Notes: a model not told the origin generated them from the letters alone. A stretch of DNA of 64,000 nt from Pseudomonas sp. Irchel 3A7 (GCF_900187565.1 NZ_FYED01000013.1:1-64000); one strand, 5' to 3'. Positions 25,431 to 34,900 are shown, counted from the first letter of the stretch. Program-made: numbers and translations.

Positions 25431-26474
25431 TTACTTGGCAGCCCAGGAATTGAAGCGCTGTTCCAGTTGCTCGCCGTTATCAGCCCAGAAGCTGACGTCG
25501 ATCTGCACCTGGTTGGCGATGTTTTCCGGGGTGGTCGGCATGTCTTTGAGGACATCCTTGGCCAGCAACGGTACGGCTTGGGTGTTGGCCGGGCCGTAGG
25601 CGATGTTTTCCGAATAGGTCTTCTGCTGCTGTGGCTGCACCGAGAACGCGATGAACTTCTTCGCCGCTTCAGCACGCGCTTTATCCAGACCTTTCGGGAT
25701 GGCCCATGCGTCGAAGTCGTAAATGCCGCCGTTCCATACCACTTTCAGGTTGCTTTCTTTCTGTACGGCAGCGATTCGGCCGTTGTAGGCCGAACTCATG
25801 ACCACGTCACCGGAAGCAAGGTATTGCGGCGGTTGTGCGCCGGCTTCCCACCATTGAATGCTTGGCTTGAGTTCATCCAGTTTCTTGAACGCGCGGTCCT
25901 GACCGTCCTTGCCGGCCAGCACTTTGTAGACGTCTTTGGGCGCAACGCCGTCAGCCATCAGTGCGAATTCCAGGGTGTACTTGGCGCCTTTACGCAGGCC
26001 GCGCTTGCCCGGGAATTGCTTGGTATCCCAGAAATCCGCCCAGCTGGTCGGTGCGGTTTTCAGCTTGTCGGCGTTGTAGGCCAGCACGGTCGACCACACG
26101 AAGAAGCCCACGCCGCATGGCTGAATAGCGCCTTTGACGTAGTCTTCGGTTTTGCCGAACAGCGCAGGATCGAGTTGCTCGAACATGTCTTCGTCGCAAC
26201 CACGGGACAGTTCTGGCGATTCAACCTCTACCAGATCCCAGGACACGCTCTTGGTGTCGACCATGGCTTTGACCTTGGCCATCTCACCGTTGTACTCGCC
26301 TGCCACGATTTTGCCGTTGCCTGCCGCTTCCCACGGTGCATAGAAGGCCTTGACCTGCGCGGCCTTGTTCGCCCCGCCAAAGGACACCACGGTCAGGTCC
26401 GGGCCAGCGGCCATAGCGCTCGCTGCCCCCATCATGCCCAGTGCCAGAGCGGTGAATTTCAGGGATCTCAACAT
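25431..26474 (-). CDS. ABC transporter periplasmic substrate-binding protein (PotD-like)
   Basis: 347-residue extracytoplasmic binding protein with signal peptide MLRSLKFTALALGMMGAAS and cleavage after AMA. The mature start DLTVVSFGGANKAAQVKAFYAPWE and the later SWADFWDTKQFPGKRGLR are hallmarks of the spermidine/putrescine binding branch. It would pick up a polyamine-like ligand in the periplasm and pass it to the two permeases downstream. Ligand residues were not assigned. Confidence 0.88.
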   Translation of the reverse strand: MLRSLKFTALALGMMGAASAMAAGPDLTVVSFGGANKAAQVKAFYAPWEAAGNGKIVAGEYNGEMAKVKAMVDTKSVSWDLVEVESPELSRGCDEDMFEQLDPALFGKTEDYVKGAIQPCGVGFFVWSTVLAYNADKLKTAPTSWADFWDTKQFPGKRGLRKGAKYTLEFALMADGVAPKDVYKVLAGKDGQDRAFKKLDELKPSIQWWEAGAQPPQYLASGDVVMSSAYNGRIAAVQKESNLKVVWNGGIYDFDAWAIPKGLDKARAEAAKKFIAFSVQPQQQKTYSENIAYGPANTQAVPLLAKDVLKDMPTTPENIANQVQIDVSFWADNGEQLEQRFNSWAAK

Positions 26475-26523
26475 TTATTGTTCTCTCCACGTGCAGGGTT
26501 GGTGTTGTTGAAGCAGGGGGCGA

Positions 26524-27648
26524 TCAATGCGCCTCTAGAAGTGGGTCGAGCGCACGAACGTGCTCGACCTGCCAGCCAAGCGGTACCACATCACCCACCG
26601 CCAGCCCGGGATCGAGCTCGGCAATCGGTTGCTTCACGAAGAAGTCGGTCTTGCCACAGACTTCCAGGCGAACCCGGACGTGGTCGCCCAGATAGATGAA
26701 TTCCGCCACCCGTCCCGAGAAGCGGTTGATGCAAGACTCGCTGGAACCATTGAGGCTCACGCGCTCCGGGCGAATGGACAAGGTCACCGGTTCACCGGTC
26801 TTGCCGACATTCACGGCCAGCGCTTCAACTTTTTCACCACGCCCCAGTTCCACCACGCAGCGGTCGCCGGTCTGACTGTGCAGGCGGCCATTGAGACGGT
26901 TGTTTTCGCCGATGAAGTTGGCGACGAAGGTGTTTTTCGGCTCTTCATAGAGCGTGCGCGGTGGGGCGATTTGCTGGATCTCGCCTTGGTGGAACACTGC
27001 TACCCGGTCGGACATGGTCAGGGCTTCGCCCTGGTCGTGGGTCACGTAGACCACGGTCACGCCCAGACGCTGGTGCAGGTGTTTGATTTCCATCTGCATG
27101 TGTTCACGCAATTGCTTGTCGAGTGCGCCGAGGGGTTCGTCCATCAGCACCAGTTGCGGTTCGAACACCAATGCGCGGGCCAGGGCCACACGCTGTTGCT
27201 GACCGCCGGACAGCTGCGCCGGATAACGCTGAGCAAAGGCGTCGAGTTGCACCATGCTCAGCACGCGCTTGACCTTGTCGCTGACATCGCTCTTGTTCAA
27301 GCCGCGCACGGTCAGCGGGAACGCCAGGTTCTCGGCCACGGTCATGTGCGGGAACAACGCGTAGTTCTGGAACACCATGCCGATGTCACGCTTGTGCGGC
27401 GGCACGTTGTTGATGGAGCGCCCGGCCAGCAGGATTTCGCCCGCCGTCGGGGTTTCGAAACCGGCGAGCATCATCAGGCTGGTGGTCTTGCCGGAACCGG
27501 ATGGTCCGAGCAAGGTGAGGAATTCGCCTTTGCGAATATCCAGGTTGAGGTCTTTGACGATCAGGTTCTCGCCGTCGTAGCTCTTCTGCACTCCACGAAA
27601 GCTGACCAAAACATCATTGGCCCCTGCGCTTGAATCGACCTGGCTCAT
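26524..27648 (-). CDS. ABC transporter ATP-binding protein (PotA-like)
   Basis: ATPase driving the polyamine-type importer. The 374 residues carry Walker A GPSGSGKTTSL, Q-loop VFQNYALFPHMTV, signature LSGGQQQRVALARAL, Walker B LVLMDEPLGALD and the H-loop VTHD. A C-terminal TOBE domain follows (ENNRLNGRLHS...ERVSLN). Start MSQVDSS is preferred because AAAGG is 7 bases upstream. First gene of the operon; the binding protein follows after a 49-base gap. Confidence 0.92.
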   Translation of the reverse strand: MSQVDSSAGANDVLVSFRGVQKSYDGENLIVKDLNLDIRKGEFLTLLGPSGSGKTTSLMMLAGFETPTAGEILLAGRSINNVPPHKRDIGMVFQNYALFPHMTVAENLAFPLTVRGLNKSDVSDKVKRVLSMVQLDAFAQRYPAQLSGGQQQRVALARALVFEPQLVLMDEPLGALDKQLREHMQMEIKHLHQRLGVTVVYVTHDQGEALTMSDRVAVFHQGEIQQIAPPRTLYEEPKNTFVANFIGENNRLNGRLHSQTGDRCVVELGRGEKVEALAVNVGKTGEPVTLSIRPERVSLNGSSESCINRFSGRVAEFIYLGDHVRVRLEVCGKTDFFVKQPIAELDPGLAVGDVVPLGWQVEHVRALDPLLEAH

Positions 27649-27901
27649 ACCCACACCTTTGTTGTTGATGACTGCTGTGGACTAAGCCTAGTGGACGCCG
27701 GGGACCGCGCAAATCGGGACGCAGGAGAGAATCGCCTCAGCCGGATGGAAGGTTGGGGGTAGGGATTGCCCTACAAGGATGGCGGGATTTGGTAAATGCA
27801 GTGGCAAACGGATAGCCGCAAGCTGCAGGAATGAGCAAAAACGGTCGGAAAGGACTGTCGTTATTGGATAAGTCTGCTATCGCCAACGATGCGGGGAGCC
27901 C

Positions 27902-27929
27902 TGTGAGAGCGAGCCTGCTCGCTCCCACA
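27902..27929. repeat. REP palindrome
   Basis: TGTGAGAGCGAG / CTCGCTCCCACA stem with one mismatch, 15 bases past the response-regulator stop. The rest of the 27649-27944 gap shows nothing recognisable. Confidence 0.8.
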
Positions 27930-27944
27930 ATGATCGATGATCTT

Positions 27945-28574
27945 TCAAAGGAGCTTGTGCTCCATCGCGTACTTCACCAGTTCAGCCAAAGAGGTGATGT
28001 TGAGCTTCTGCATCAACCGCGCCTTGTGGGTGCTGATGGTCTTGCTGCTCAAGGCCAGTTGCTGGGCAATATCGTTGACGTTGGCGCCCTGGGCCAGGCG
28101 TTCGAACACGGAAAACTCACGCTCCGAGAGCAATGAATGCAATGGCCGCGAATCCGTCAGGCCGACTTCGAAAACCATGCGGTCAGCCAGGTCCGGGTCG
28201 ATATAACGCCCGCCCGCCGCGACCCTGCGGATGGCAGTCAACAGCAGGGCCGGATCACTGTCCTTGGTCGCGTAGCCCGCAGCGCCGACCTTTAACGCTC
28301 GTGCCGCCATCTGCGCCTCGTCGTGCATCGACAACACCAGGATCACCGGCGGATTGTTCAGCGCGCGGATCCGCGGAATCGCCTCCAGGCCGTTCACCCC
28401 CGGCATGGAAATATCGAGCAACACCACTTCGCAGGGCACATGCCGCAAGGTCTCAAGCAACTGCTCGCCATTGCTCGCCTCCCCCACCACCAGCAAATCC
28501 TTGGCCAGGCCGATCAATTGCTTGATGCCTTCGCGGACGATGGTGTGGTCTTCGGCTACCAGTACACGGATCAC
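27945..28574 (-). CDS. NarL/LuxR family response regulator
   Basis: DNA-binding response regulator of 209 residues. The receiver domain has the acidic pocket AEDH and the phospho-acceptor D54 in EVVLLDISMPG. The C-terminus is a LuxR helix-turn-helix (LSEREFSVFERLAQGANVNDIAQQLALSSKTISTHKARLMQKL). I choose the GTG at 28572-28574 because GGAGAAGAAC precedes it; ATG at 28598 would begin inside a REP element. The histidine kinase upstream is its evident partner. Targets unknown. Confidence 0.88.
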   Translation of the reverse strand: MIRVLVAEDHTIVREGIKQLIGLAKDLLVVGEASNGEQLLETLRHVPCEVVLLDISMPGVNGLEAIPRIRALNNPPVILVLSMHDEAQMAARALKVGAAGYATKDSDPALLLTAIRRVAAGGRYIDPDLADRMVFEVGLTDSRPLHSLLSEREFSVFERLAQGANVNDIAQQLALSSKTISTHKARLMQKLNITSLAELVKYAMEHKLL

Positions 28575-28598
28575 GTTCTTCTCCAGATTCAATATCAT

Positions 28599-28690
28599 TC
28601 GCGAGCAGGCTCGCTCCCACAGAGTTTTGGGTCGCGGCACAAATATTTGTCACACCCGACTCACTGTGGGAGCGAGCCCGCTCGCGAAGG
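28599..28690. repeat. Paired REP elements (BIME) between kinase and regulator
   Basis: Two opposed REPs (GCGAGCAGGCTCGCTCCCAC and GTGGGAGCGAGCCCGCTCGC) lie between the histidine kinase stop and the response regulator start. Confidence 0.88.
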
Positions 28691-28714
28691 CGTCAGACCA
28701 GACAACACAATTTT

Positions 28715-31111
28715 TCAGGCCTCATCCAACGGCACACGCACAATCAGAGTCGTACCCTCATCCAGCGCACTCTCAAGCAACAACTGCCCACCCATGATCA
28801 GCACCCGTTCACGCATGCCGACCAATCCAAAGGATGTCGACCTACCCTCTGTAACGACAAATCCTACGCCATCATCGCTGACCGTCAGGCACAGCTCGTC
28901 GTGTTCAAGGGCCAGCGTCAGTTCCACAGTATGCGCCTGGGCGTGACGCATGACATTGGTCAGCGCTTCCTGAAGGATTCGAAACAGACCAATCGCCTTG
29001 GCATCGCTGAGTACCGGCAAATTGTCCGGCACCTGCACCAGGCACGGAATCTGCGTACGCGCCTCGAAGCGGCGGGCCTGCCACTCGATGGCCGATGCAA
29101 TGCCGGCATCGAGAATCGGCGGACGTAACGCCGTCGCCACATCACGCACCAACTGGAACAGCTGGGCGATCAAGCGCTTCATGCTGTTCAAGCGTTCGTG
29201 CAACCCGGGATCGAGTTGCGCGTAGGCCAGTTCGCACATGGACGTTTCCAGCTTGAGCACGGTCAGCATCTGACCCAGCTCGTCGTGAACTTCCCGGGCA
29301 ATGCGGGCCTTTTCCTCTTCGCGTACGCTTTCCAGGTGCGCGGACAACTCCCGCAGTTGCTCCCGGGAGCTGGCCAGTTCCAGTTCGATGCGTTTGCTTT
29401 CGCTGATGTCCCAGACAATTCCGTCCCAGACGTAGGCACCGTCCTCAAGCTGCCGGGTAATCGCCTTGATTTCCGCCCAGCGCTGCTCCCCTTGGCGCGT
29501 GAGAATTCGCCCTTGCCACGACCAGTCGCTGTCGGTGTCCAGCGCATGATCCTGAGTCTGGTGATAACTGGCCTTGTCGTCCGGATGCACCAGGCTGCGC
29601 AGGCCTTTGTCACGGTGGGCCAAGGTGGCCGGCGAATAACCCACCAGACTTTCACTGCCCTCACTGATGTAGGCAAAGTCGATCTGGCCTGTCACCGGCG
29701 CCCGCTCCAGGCGAAAGACCAGTCCGGGAACATTCGCTGCGATCCCTTGCAGCCGAGCTTCACTTTCCTGCAAAGCGGCCAGGGCGCGACGGCGTTCGGT
29801 GACGTCGGTGAGGTAGACCACCAGATACTCGCCATCGCGAAAACGCAGGAAGCTCAGCGAGACGTCCGTCGGCAGGATGCTGCCATCGGCTCGCAAGCAA
29901 TTGGTTTCGAAGCTTTGGGGCGACTCGTCGCTGGCCCGGGCGCGTTTCCACAGGTTCAACCAGCGATCCATGTGCAGGCCGGGCTCGAAGTCGATCAAAG
30001 GCCGGTCGATGATCCCGCCCGGCGGATACCCCAGCATGGTCTCGGCCGCGCGGTTGGCGTAGCGCACGTGACTGTCCCAGTTGACCCAAAGGATGCCGAC
30101 GGTGCTCTGGTCGATGGAAAACTGCGTGAGTCGTAACGCCTCCTCGCTGGCGGCACGCAAGGCTATGTCTTCCTGCGCCGCCGCCAGTCGCTGCTCCAGA
30201 CTGTGCTGTTGGCGACGCTGCCAGAACACGATAGCCATGCTGCTCAGTGCCAGTACCAACAGCAACAGGCAGAGGTTTTGCCAAAAGCCTGGAGACTCGG
30301 TGAGTTTTGGGTACTTGGGCTGCAGCCACTGGTTGTGAAGGTTTTCCAGATCCTTGGCCGGAATAGCCCGCAATGCGCTTTCGACGATACCCGCCAGCTC
30401 CGGCTTGTCGCGCCGGGTGGCCACCCTCAGCAATTGCGGCAAGCCGATGTCACCCACTACCACCAATCCGGCGAACTCCGGCTCGATAGAGAGTCGCCCC
30501 AACTGCGCCTCATCGACCACCGCGTAACCGGCTTGCTGGCTCAACAAGAGTTGCAACGCCTGACGCTCCATCGGAACGCCCTGGAGGTTGAGGTGTGGAT
30601 AGTTGCCGCGCAGGTAATCGGCGGTGGCACTGGGCATGCGCACGGCGACACGGGTCTGGCTGTCGAGTTTTTCCAGTTCCACCGTCCCGGTGCTTTTCTG
30701 GTCGCTGACCACCAGTTGCGGTACCCGCATATACGGATCGGAGAACTGCCACAGACGTAATCCGCCGGGGGTCTGGGTCAGCCCGGGCGCGATGTCGATT
30801 TCACCCGCGCGCGCCGCCGCTTCCAACTGTTCAACGTCGGGAAAGTTGCGCCAGCTCAGCTCGACCTTAAGCGCCTTGGACAGCCATTTCATCAGCTCGA
30901 CGTTGACCCCTGACAAACGCTGCAGGCGGCGATCGTATTGCGCATAGGGCGCTTGCAATACCAGCCCCACTCGTAGCTCGCTTTGCTGCGCCAGCCACTG
31001 CTGTTGTTTGGGCGACAGGACGGCAACATGCGCCGGCGGCGCGGCCGCCGCCCAGCCCATCAAGGGAAACCATAAACAGCCGATAACCCACAGGCAGCGA
31101 AAACGCATCAT
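28715..31111 (-). CDS. Sensor histidine kinase with periplasmic solute-binding and PAS domains
   Basis: Membrane kinase of 798 residues. Signal sequence at 1-25 (MMRFRCLWVIGCLWFPLMGW), SBP_bac_3 domain about 40-260 (FSDPYMRVPQLVVSD), transmembrane helix about 275-297. Two PAS domains follow at about 335-450 and 455-580 (WSWQGRILTRQGEQRWAEIK). HisKA_3 box EEKARIAREVHDELGQ has H609, and the HATPase is NarX-type (FRILQEALTNVMRHA, DDGVGF, GLVGMRERV). It should sense a periplasmic amino-acid-like ligand and phosphorylate the NarL-type regulator encoded next. BvgS/EvgS sensors use the same input domain. Confidence 0.88.
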   Translation of the reverse strand: MMRFRCLWVIGCLWFPLMGWAAAAPPAHVAVLSPKQQQWLAQQSELRVGLVLQAPYAQYDRRLQRLSGVNVELMKWLSKALKVELSWRNFPDVEQLEAAARAGEIDIAPGLTQTPGGLRLWQFSDPYMRVPQLVVSDQKSTGTVELEKLDSQTRVAVRMPSATADYLRGNYPHLNLQGVPMERQALQLLLSQQAGYAVVDEAQLGRLSIEPEFAGLVVVGDIGLPQLLRVATRRDKPELAGIVESALRAIPAKDLENLHNQWLQPKYPKLTESPGFWQNLCLLLLVLALSSMAIVFWQRRQQHSLEQRLAAAQEDIALRAASEEALRLTQFSIDQSTVGILWVNWDSHVRYANRAAETMLGYPPGGIIDRPLIDFEPGLHMDRWLNLWKRARASDESPQSFETNCLRADGSILPTDVSLSFLRFRDGEYLVVYLTDVTERRRALAALQESEARLQGIAANVPGLVFRLERAPVTGQIDFAYISEGSESLVGYSPATLAHRDKGLRSLVHPDDKASYHQTQDHALDTDSDWSWQGRILTRQGEQRWAEIKAITRQLEDGAYVWDGIVWDISESKRIELELASSREQLRELSAHLESVREEEKARIAREVHDELGQMLTVLKLETSMCELAYAQLDPGLHERLNSMKRLIAQLFQLVRDVATALRPPILDAGIASAIEWQARRFEARTQIPCLVQVPDNLPVLSDAKAIGLFRILQEALTNVMRHAQAHTVELTLALEHDELCLTVSDDGVGFVVTEGRSTSFGLVGMRERVLIMGGQLLLESALDEGTTLIVRVPLDEA

Positions 31112-31184
31112 CGAACTCTCACACACTGACAAATACTGACCAACCCATTAGGCTGCCGGAATAACTTCTGGCCTGGAATATCCG

Positions 31185-32189
31185 ATGCCCCCTGTCTACC
31201 GCCTGGCACTGCCAGCATTGTGCCTGTCGCTGATTCTGCCATGGGCTTTTTCCGTTAAGGCTGCCGACCCGGCACCTGCCGCCCCGGCTGAAGCCACAGA
31301 AAAGGCCGCCGAAGAAAAACCGGTGGAACGTCAGCCGCTGCCTGAGCGTAGTCAGGAAGAAGCAGCAGCACTTGAGCGAAAAATCCCGGCCCAGCAACAG
31401 CAACAACTGCAGGCGGGCAGCGACAGCTTCCTGGCCTTGTGGAAGCCGGCCAACACCGCCGAACCCAAAGGCGCGGTCATTATCATCCCGGGCGCTGGCG
31501 AAACCGCTGACTGGCCGCAAGCAATCGGTCCGTTGCGGCGCAATTTGCCGAATGCCGAGTGGAGCAGCCTGAGTATCACCTTGCCGGACTTGCAAAGCGA
31601 TGCCATTGCACCACGCGTTGTCGAGGTGCCGCCAGCGCCTAAAACACCGGATGTCGGCAGCAAGGACTCGACCACCGCGGCCCCCATCGAACAGGCGGCC
31701 GGCGGTGAAGCAGACGTAGTCGACAAGCCTGTCGCCGAAACCAGCGAAGAACAGTCGAAGGCCGACGCTGAGCGGATCTTTGCCCGTATCGACGCAGCCA
31801 TCGCGTTCGCCGAACAGCAAAGCGCTCGCAGCATCGTCGTACTGGGGCATGGCACCGGCGCATATTGGGCCGCGCGCTACCTGAGCGAAAAGCAACCGTC
31901 GCAAGTCGAGCGGTTCCTCATGGTCGCCGCGCAGACACCCACTCAGGCAAAACCGGAACTGGACGAACTCGCACCGAACCTGAAACTGCCAACCGCAGAC
32001 ATTTTCTATATGGACAAACCGCTGGATCGCAACGCGGCGCTGGCCCGGTTGCAAGCGAGCAAACGCTTGAAAACCTCGGCATTCAGCCAGGTATCGCTCA
32101 AGGCGTTGCCGGGTGATAACAAGGCACAGCAGGAGCAGTTGGTTCGCCGGGTGCGGGGGTGGTTGAATCCGCAGGGTACGGCGGACTGA
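31185..32189 (+). CDS. DUF3530 family protein (alpha/beta hydrolase fold)
   Basis: 334-residue predicted periplasmic protein with signal peptide ending SVKAA. A Pro/Ala/Glu-rich linker follows, then an alpha/beta-hydrolase-like core: AVIIIPGAGETADWP (oxyanion region), WSSLSITLPDLQ and SIVVLGHGTGAYWAARYLSE. The nucleophile-elbow position reads G-H-G-T-G, so the usual serine is missing. A long low-complexity insert (about 145-190) interrupts the core. It may be a non-catalytic member or use another residue. Function unknown. Confidence 0.75.
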   Translation: MPPVYRLALPALCLSLILPWAFSVKAADPAPAAPAEATEKAAEEKPVERQPLPERSQEEAAALERKIPAQQQQQLQAGSDSFLALWKPANTAEPKGAVIIIPGAGETADWPQAIGPLRRNLPNAEWSSLSITLPDLQSDAIAPRVVEVPPAPKTPDVGSKDSTTAAPIEQAAGGEADVVDKPVAETSEEQSKADAERIFARIDAAIAFAEQQSARSIVVLGHGTGAYWAARYLSEKQPSQVERFLMVAAQTPTQAKPELDELAPNLKLPTADIFYMDKPLDRNAALARLQASKRLKTSAFSQVSLKALPGDNKAQQEQLVRRVRGWLNPQGTAD

Positions 32190-32206
32190 TAGACCGGGTC
32201 GCCCCA

Positions 32207-32283
32207 TTCGCGAGCAGGCTCGCTCCCACATTCGATCTTCTGACACTGGAGATCAAATGTGGGAGCGAGCCTGCTCGCGAAAG
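32207..32283. repeat. Paired REP elements (BIME)
   Basis: Opposed REPs TTCGCGAGCAGGCTCGCTCC (32207-32226) and its complement ending at 32283, between convergent DUF3530 and djlA genes. Confidence 0.9.
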
Positions 32284-32313
32284 CGGCATCACGAACGACA
32301 CAAATCTACCCCG

Positions 32314-33081
32314 CTAACGGAAATCCCGCCGCTGACGAATCAACGTATAGGCACTATGCAATTCCCGGGTCTTCTCGGTTGCCTCCCGCACCTGGGACGC
32401 CGTCGCCCCACTGCCGGCAATCTTGTCCGGATGATGACGGCTGAGCAGACGCCGATAGGCGCGCTTGATCTGCGACGGCTCACTGGTTGCGGACACACCC
32501 AACAGGCGCAGTGCGTCCTGATAAGTCACGGCATTGCTGACCTGTGGACGCTTATGCGGCTCATAGTCCGTCGCCAACGCCTGCACCTGATGCGGCGTCC
32601 AGCCCAGCCATTTGCCCCACTGAGCGATCAGTTCTCGCTCACCGGTGCCTGCCCGGCCATCGGCCCAAACCATCCGCCAACAGGCACGCAACACCCCTTC
32701 GGCCGCATGGGGCTGGGCACTCAGGCGACGCAAGTAGCCGCGTAACCGGTCGTTGCCCGACTTGCCGCGATTGAACGCGGCAATCGCCCGACGCTGAGCC
32801 GGCTCGTTCATTTCCAGCGCGCGCATCTCCTGACGCGCCTGCTGGATATGACCATCAACCACTCGCCCGTCGCACTTGGCCAAACGCCCCAGCAAGACGA
32901 ACAGCAATTCATCGTTGCGCAGTACAGGACGACCACCGAGTTTTTCACGCAGATGCGCCCAGCTTTGCAAGTGCAGGCGTCGATCCAGCGCCTGCCCCAA
33001 CAAGGCACCGAGCATGGCCCCCGGAATGCTGGCAATGGCAAAGCCCGCTCCGGCTCCGATCAGAGTCCCTGGCCACAACAT
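32314..33081 (-). CDS. djlA: Membrane-anchored DnaJ-like co-chaperone DjlA
   Basis: Type III J-domain protein, 255 residues. A single N-terminal membrane segment with glycine-rich pattern (LWPGTLIGAGAGFAIASIP) is followed by a TerB-like helical domain (LLFVLLGRLAKCDGRV...) and a C-terminal J domain with RLLSRHHPDKI containing the HPD motif. It recruits DnaK to the inner membrane. It starts one base after murU ends, so it is the third gene of amgK-murU-djlA. Confidence 0.9.
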   Translation of the reverse strand: MLWPGTLIGAGAGFAIASIPGAMLGALLGQALDRRLHLQSWAHLREKLGGRPVLRNDELLFVLLGRLAKCDGRVVDGHIQQARQEMRALEMNEPAQRRAIAAFNRGKSGNDRLRGYLRRLSAQPHAAEGVLRACWRMVWADGRAGTGERELIAQWGKWLGWTPHQVQALATDYEPHKRPQVSNAVTYQDALRLLGVSATSEPSQIKRAYRRLLSRHHPDKIAGSGATASQVREATEKTRELHSAYTLIRQRRDFR

Positions 33082-33082
33082 G

Positions 33083-33754
33083 TCAGCGTCTCGCTTCGAT
33101 CAGGGCTTGCGCTTCAGCCAGGCGCTCGTGAGTGCCGACATCGACCCACTGCCCGTTCAGGCGCTCACCGGACACCTGCCCGTTCGCCATTGCAGTACGC
33201 AGCAACGGTGCCAGCTTGAAAGCCCCGGCAGAGCACCCTTCGAACAGCTGCGGATGCAGCACGGCGATGCCGCTGTACGTCAGATTGGCGGCGCCGGGTA
33301 CACCGTCAGAGACCTGGCCGTCGATCAACTGGAAATCCCCGGTCGGGTGATGGGCCGGGTTGTTGGCCAGCACCAGATGAGCAAGGCCGACAATCGGCTG
33401 ATGCAGCACACTGAAATCGTAATCGGTCCAGATATCGCCATTGACCACGACAAATGCCTCGTCGCCCAACAACGGCAACGCACGGAAGATCCCGCCACCG
33501 GTTTCCAGCGGCTCCCCTTCCGGCGAATACCTGATGCTCACGCCATAGCGCGAACCATCACCCAGATAGTCCTCGATCTGCTGACCGAGCCAGGCATGGT
33601 TGATCACGATTTCGGTAAACCCGGCATCGGCCAGCGCGCGCAGGTGGTATTCGATCAGCGGAACCCCGCCTGCACGTACCAGCGGTTTTGGCGTGGTCAG
33701 GGTCAGCGGGCGCATGCGCTCGCCTTTGCCCGCCGCCAGAATCATCGCCTTCAT
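33083..33754 (-). CDS. murU: N-acetylmuramate alpha-1-phosphate uridylyltransferase
   Basis: Turns MurNAc-alpha-1-P and UTP into UDP-MurNAc in the Pseudomonas recycling pathway. This route lets cells tolerate fosfomycin. Nucleotidyltransferase fold of 223 residues with ILAAGKGERMRPLT, TPKPLVRAGG and the metal Asp in VVNGDIWTDYD. Overlaps amgK by four bases (ATGA), the same pairing as in P. putida, which is the main reason for calling it MurU instead of a general sugar-nucleotide transferase. Confidence 0.93.
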   Translation of the reverse strand: MKAMILAAGKGERMRPLTLTTPKPLVRAGGVPLIEYHLRALADAGFTEIVINHAWLGQQIEDYLGDGSRYGVSIRYSPEGEPLETGGGIFRALPLLGDEAFVVVNGDIWTDYDFSVLHQPIVGLAHLVLANNPAHHPTGDFQLIDGQVSDGVPGAANLTYSGIAVLHPQLFEGCSAGAFKLAPLLRTAMANGQVSGERLNGQWVDVGTHERLAEAQALIEARR

Positions 33755-34770
33755 GCCTTCACCCCGGACCGCAGACTGGCCAGCAACACATCCAGTTCCG
33801 CCAGCTCAGGGCGGCGTGCGATCACGGTTTCTATATAAGCGAAGAAGCGTGGCACATCACTCAGATAGCGCGGTTTGCCATCGCGATGGCAGATGCGGGC
33901 GAAAATGCCGATCACTTTCAGGTGACGCTGCACGCCCATCAGGTCACTGGCGCGCAGGAAGTCTTCGAAATCCGGCTGCACCGGAATATCCAGCGCCGCG
34001 GCCTGCTGCCAATAACTTTCCAGCCAGCCGCGTACGCGTTCTTCTGGCCAGCTGAGGAATGCATCCTTGAACAGGCAGGTCACGTCGTAGGTCACCGGGC
34101 CATACACCGCATCCTGGAAATCCAGCACACCGGGATTCGGCTGGCTGAGCATCAGGTTGCGCGGCATGTAGTCGCGGTGCACCAGGACCTTCGGCTGGGC
34201 GAGAGCACTGTCGATCAGCAGATCGCTGACCTGTTGCCAGAGTACTTGCTGCGCCGCATCGAACTCGATGCCCAGCTCACGCTTCACATACCACTCGGGG
34301 AACAGTTCCAGTTCCCGGCGCAGCAGTGCCACGTCATAGCTCGGCAGGGGAGCCACCATCGGCAACTGCTGAAAAGCCAATAGCGCTTGCAGGGCATCAT
34401 TGAACAAATCTTCGGCGTTTTCGCTCTCGATCACGTCCAGATACGTCTTGTTGCCCAGGTCATTGAGCAAAAGAAAACCGCGCTCGAGATCTTCGGCATA
34501 AATTTTCGGCACATTTATTCCGGATTTCGCCAGCAAAAAAGCGATATCCACGAAAGGTTTGCAGTTTTCCTGCGGGGGCGGCGCATCCATGACGATAAAA
34601 CTTTTATCCGCGCCCTCCCAACGAAAATAACGCCGAAAACTCGCGTCGCTACTGGCCGCGGTCAATGTGGCCGGGGGTATGGCACCCCAACCCTGTTCTG
34701 CAAAAAGGATCGCCAATTGTTCATCGAGCCAAACTTTCAGGTGTTGCAAACGTACATCTTGGTCAGGCAT
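33751..34770 (-). CDS. amgK: Anomeric MurNAc/GlcNAc kinase
   Basis: Phosphorylates MurNAc at C1 to give MurNAc-alpha-1-P for MurU. The 339 residues have the aminoglycoside-phosphotransferase fold with an ATP-site segment (SSDASFRRYFRW...FIVMDAPPPQE). The catalytic loop VLVHRDYMPRNLML and metal-binding LDFQDAVYGP are intact. First gene of the operon, divergent from lptD. In older annotation it appears only as a phosphotransferase. Confidence 0.93.
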   Translation of the reverse strand: MPDQDVRLQHLKVWLDEQLAILFAEQGWGAIPPATLTAASSDASFRRYFRWEGADKSFIVMDAPPPQENCKPFVDIAFLLAKSGINVPKIYAEDLERGFLLLNDLGNKTYLDVIESENAEDLFNDALQALLAFQQLPMVAPLPSYDVALLRRELELFPEWYVKRELGIEFDAAQQVLWQQVSDLLIDSALAQPKVLVHRDYMPRNLMLSQPNPGVLDFQDAVYGPVTYDVTCLFKDAFLSWPEERVRGWLESYWQQAAALDIPVQPDFEDFLRASDLMGVQRHLKVIGIFARICHRDGKPRYLSDVPRFFAYIETVIARRPELAELDVLLASLRSGVKA

Positions 34771-34900
34771 TGCAAGGGTCTCCGACGGCGCTAGCCGTCA
34801 AGCGGGTCATGCTTTATTATCCAGCATCTTTTTCAGACCATCGAGAGGCGTGCGGCCCACACCGCGGGCAGATGGCACGCAGGAAGCCCGGACTAATAAG

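Noticed and set aside
28575..28640. N-terminal extension of the response regulator
   Set aside because: The added residues (LWERACSR) are a translation of a REP element; GTG at 28574 has the good ribosome site.
34667..34900. N-terminal extension of LptD
   Set aside because: It overlaps the start of divergent amgK and puts 78 non-signal residues before a clear signal peptide.
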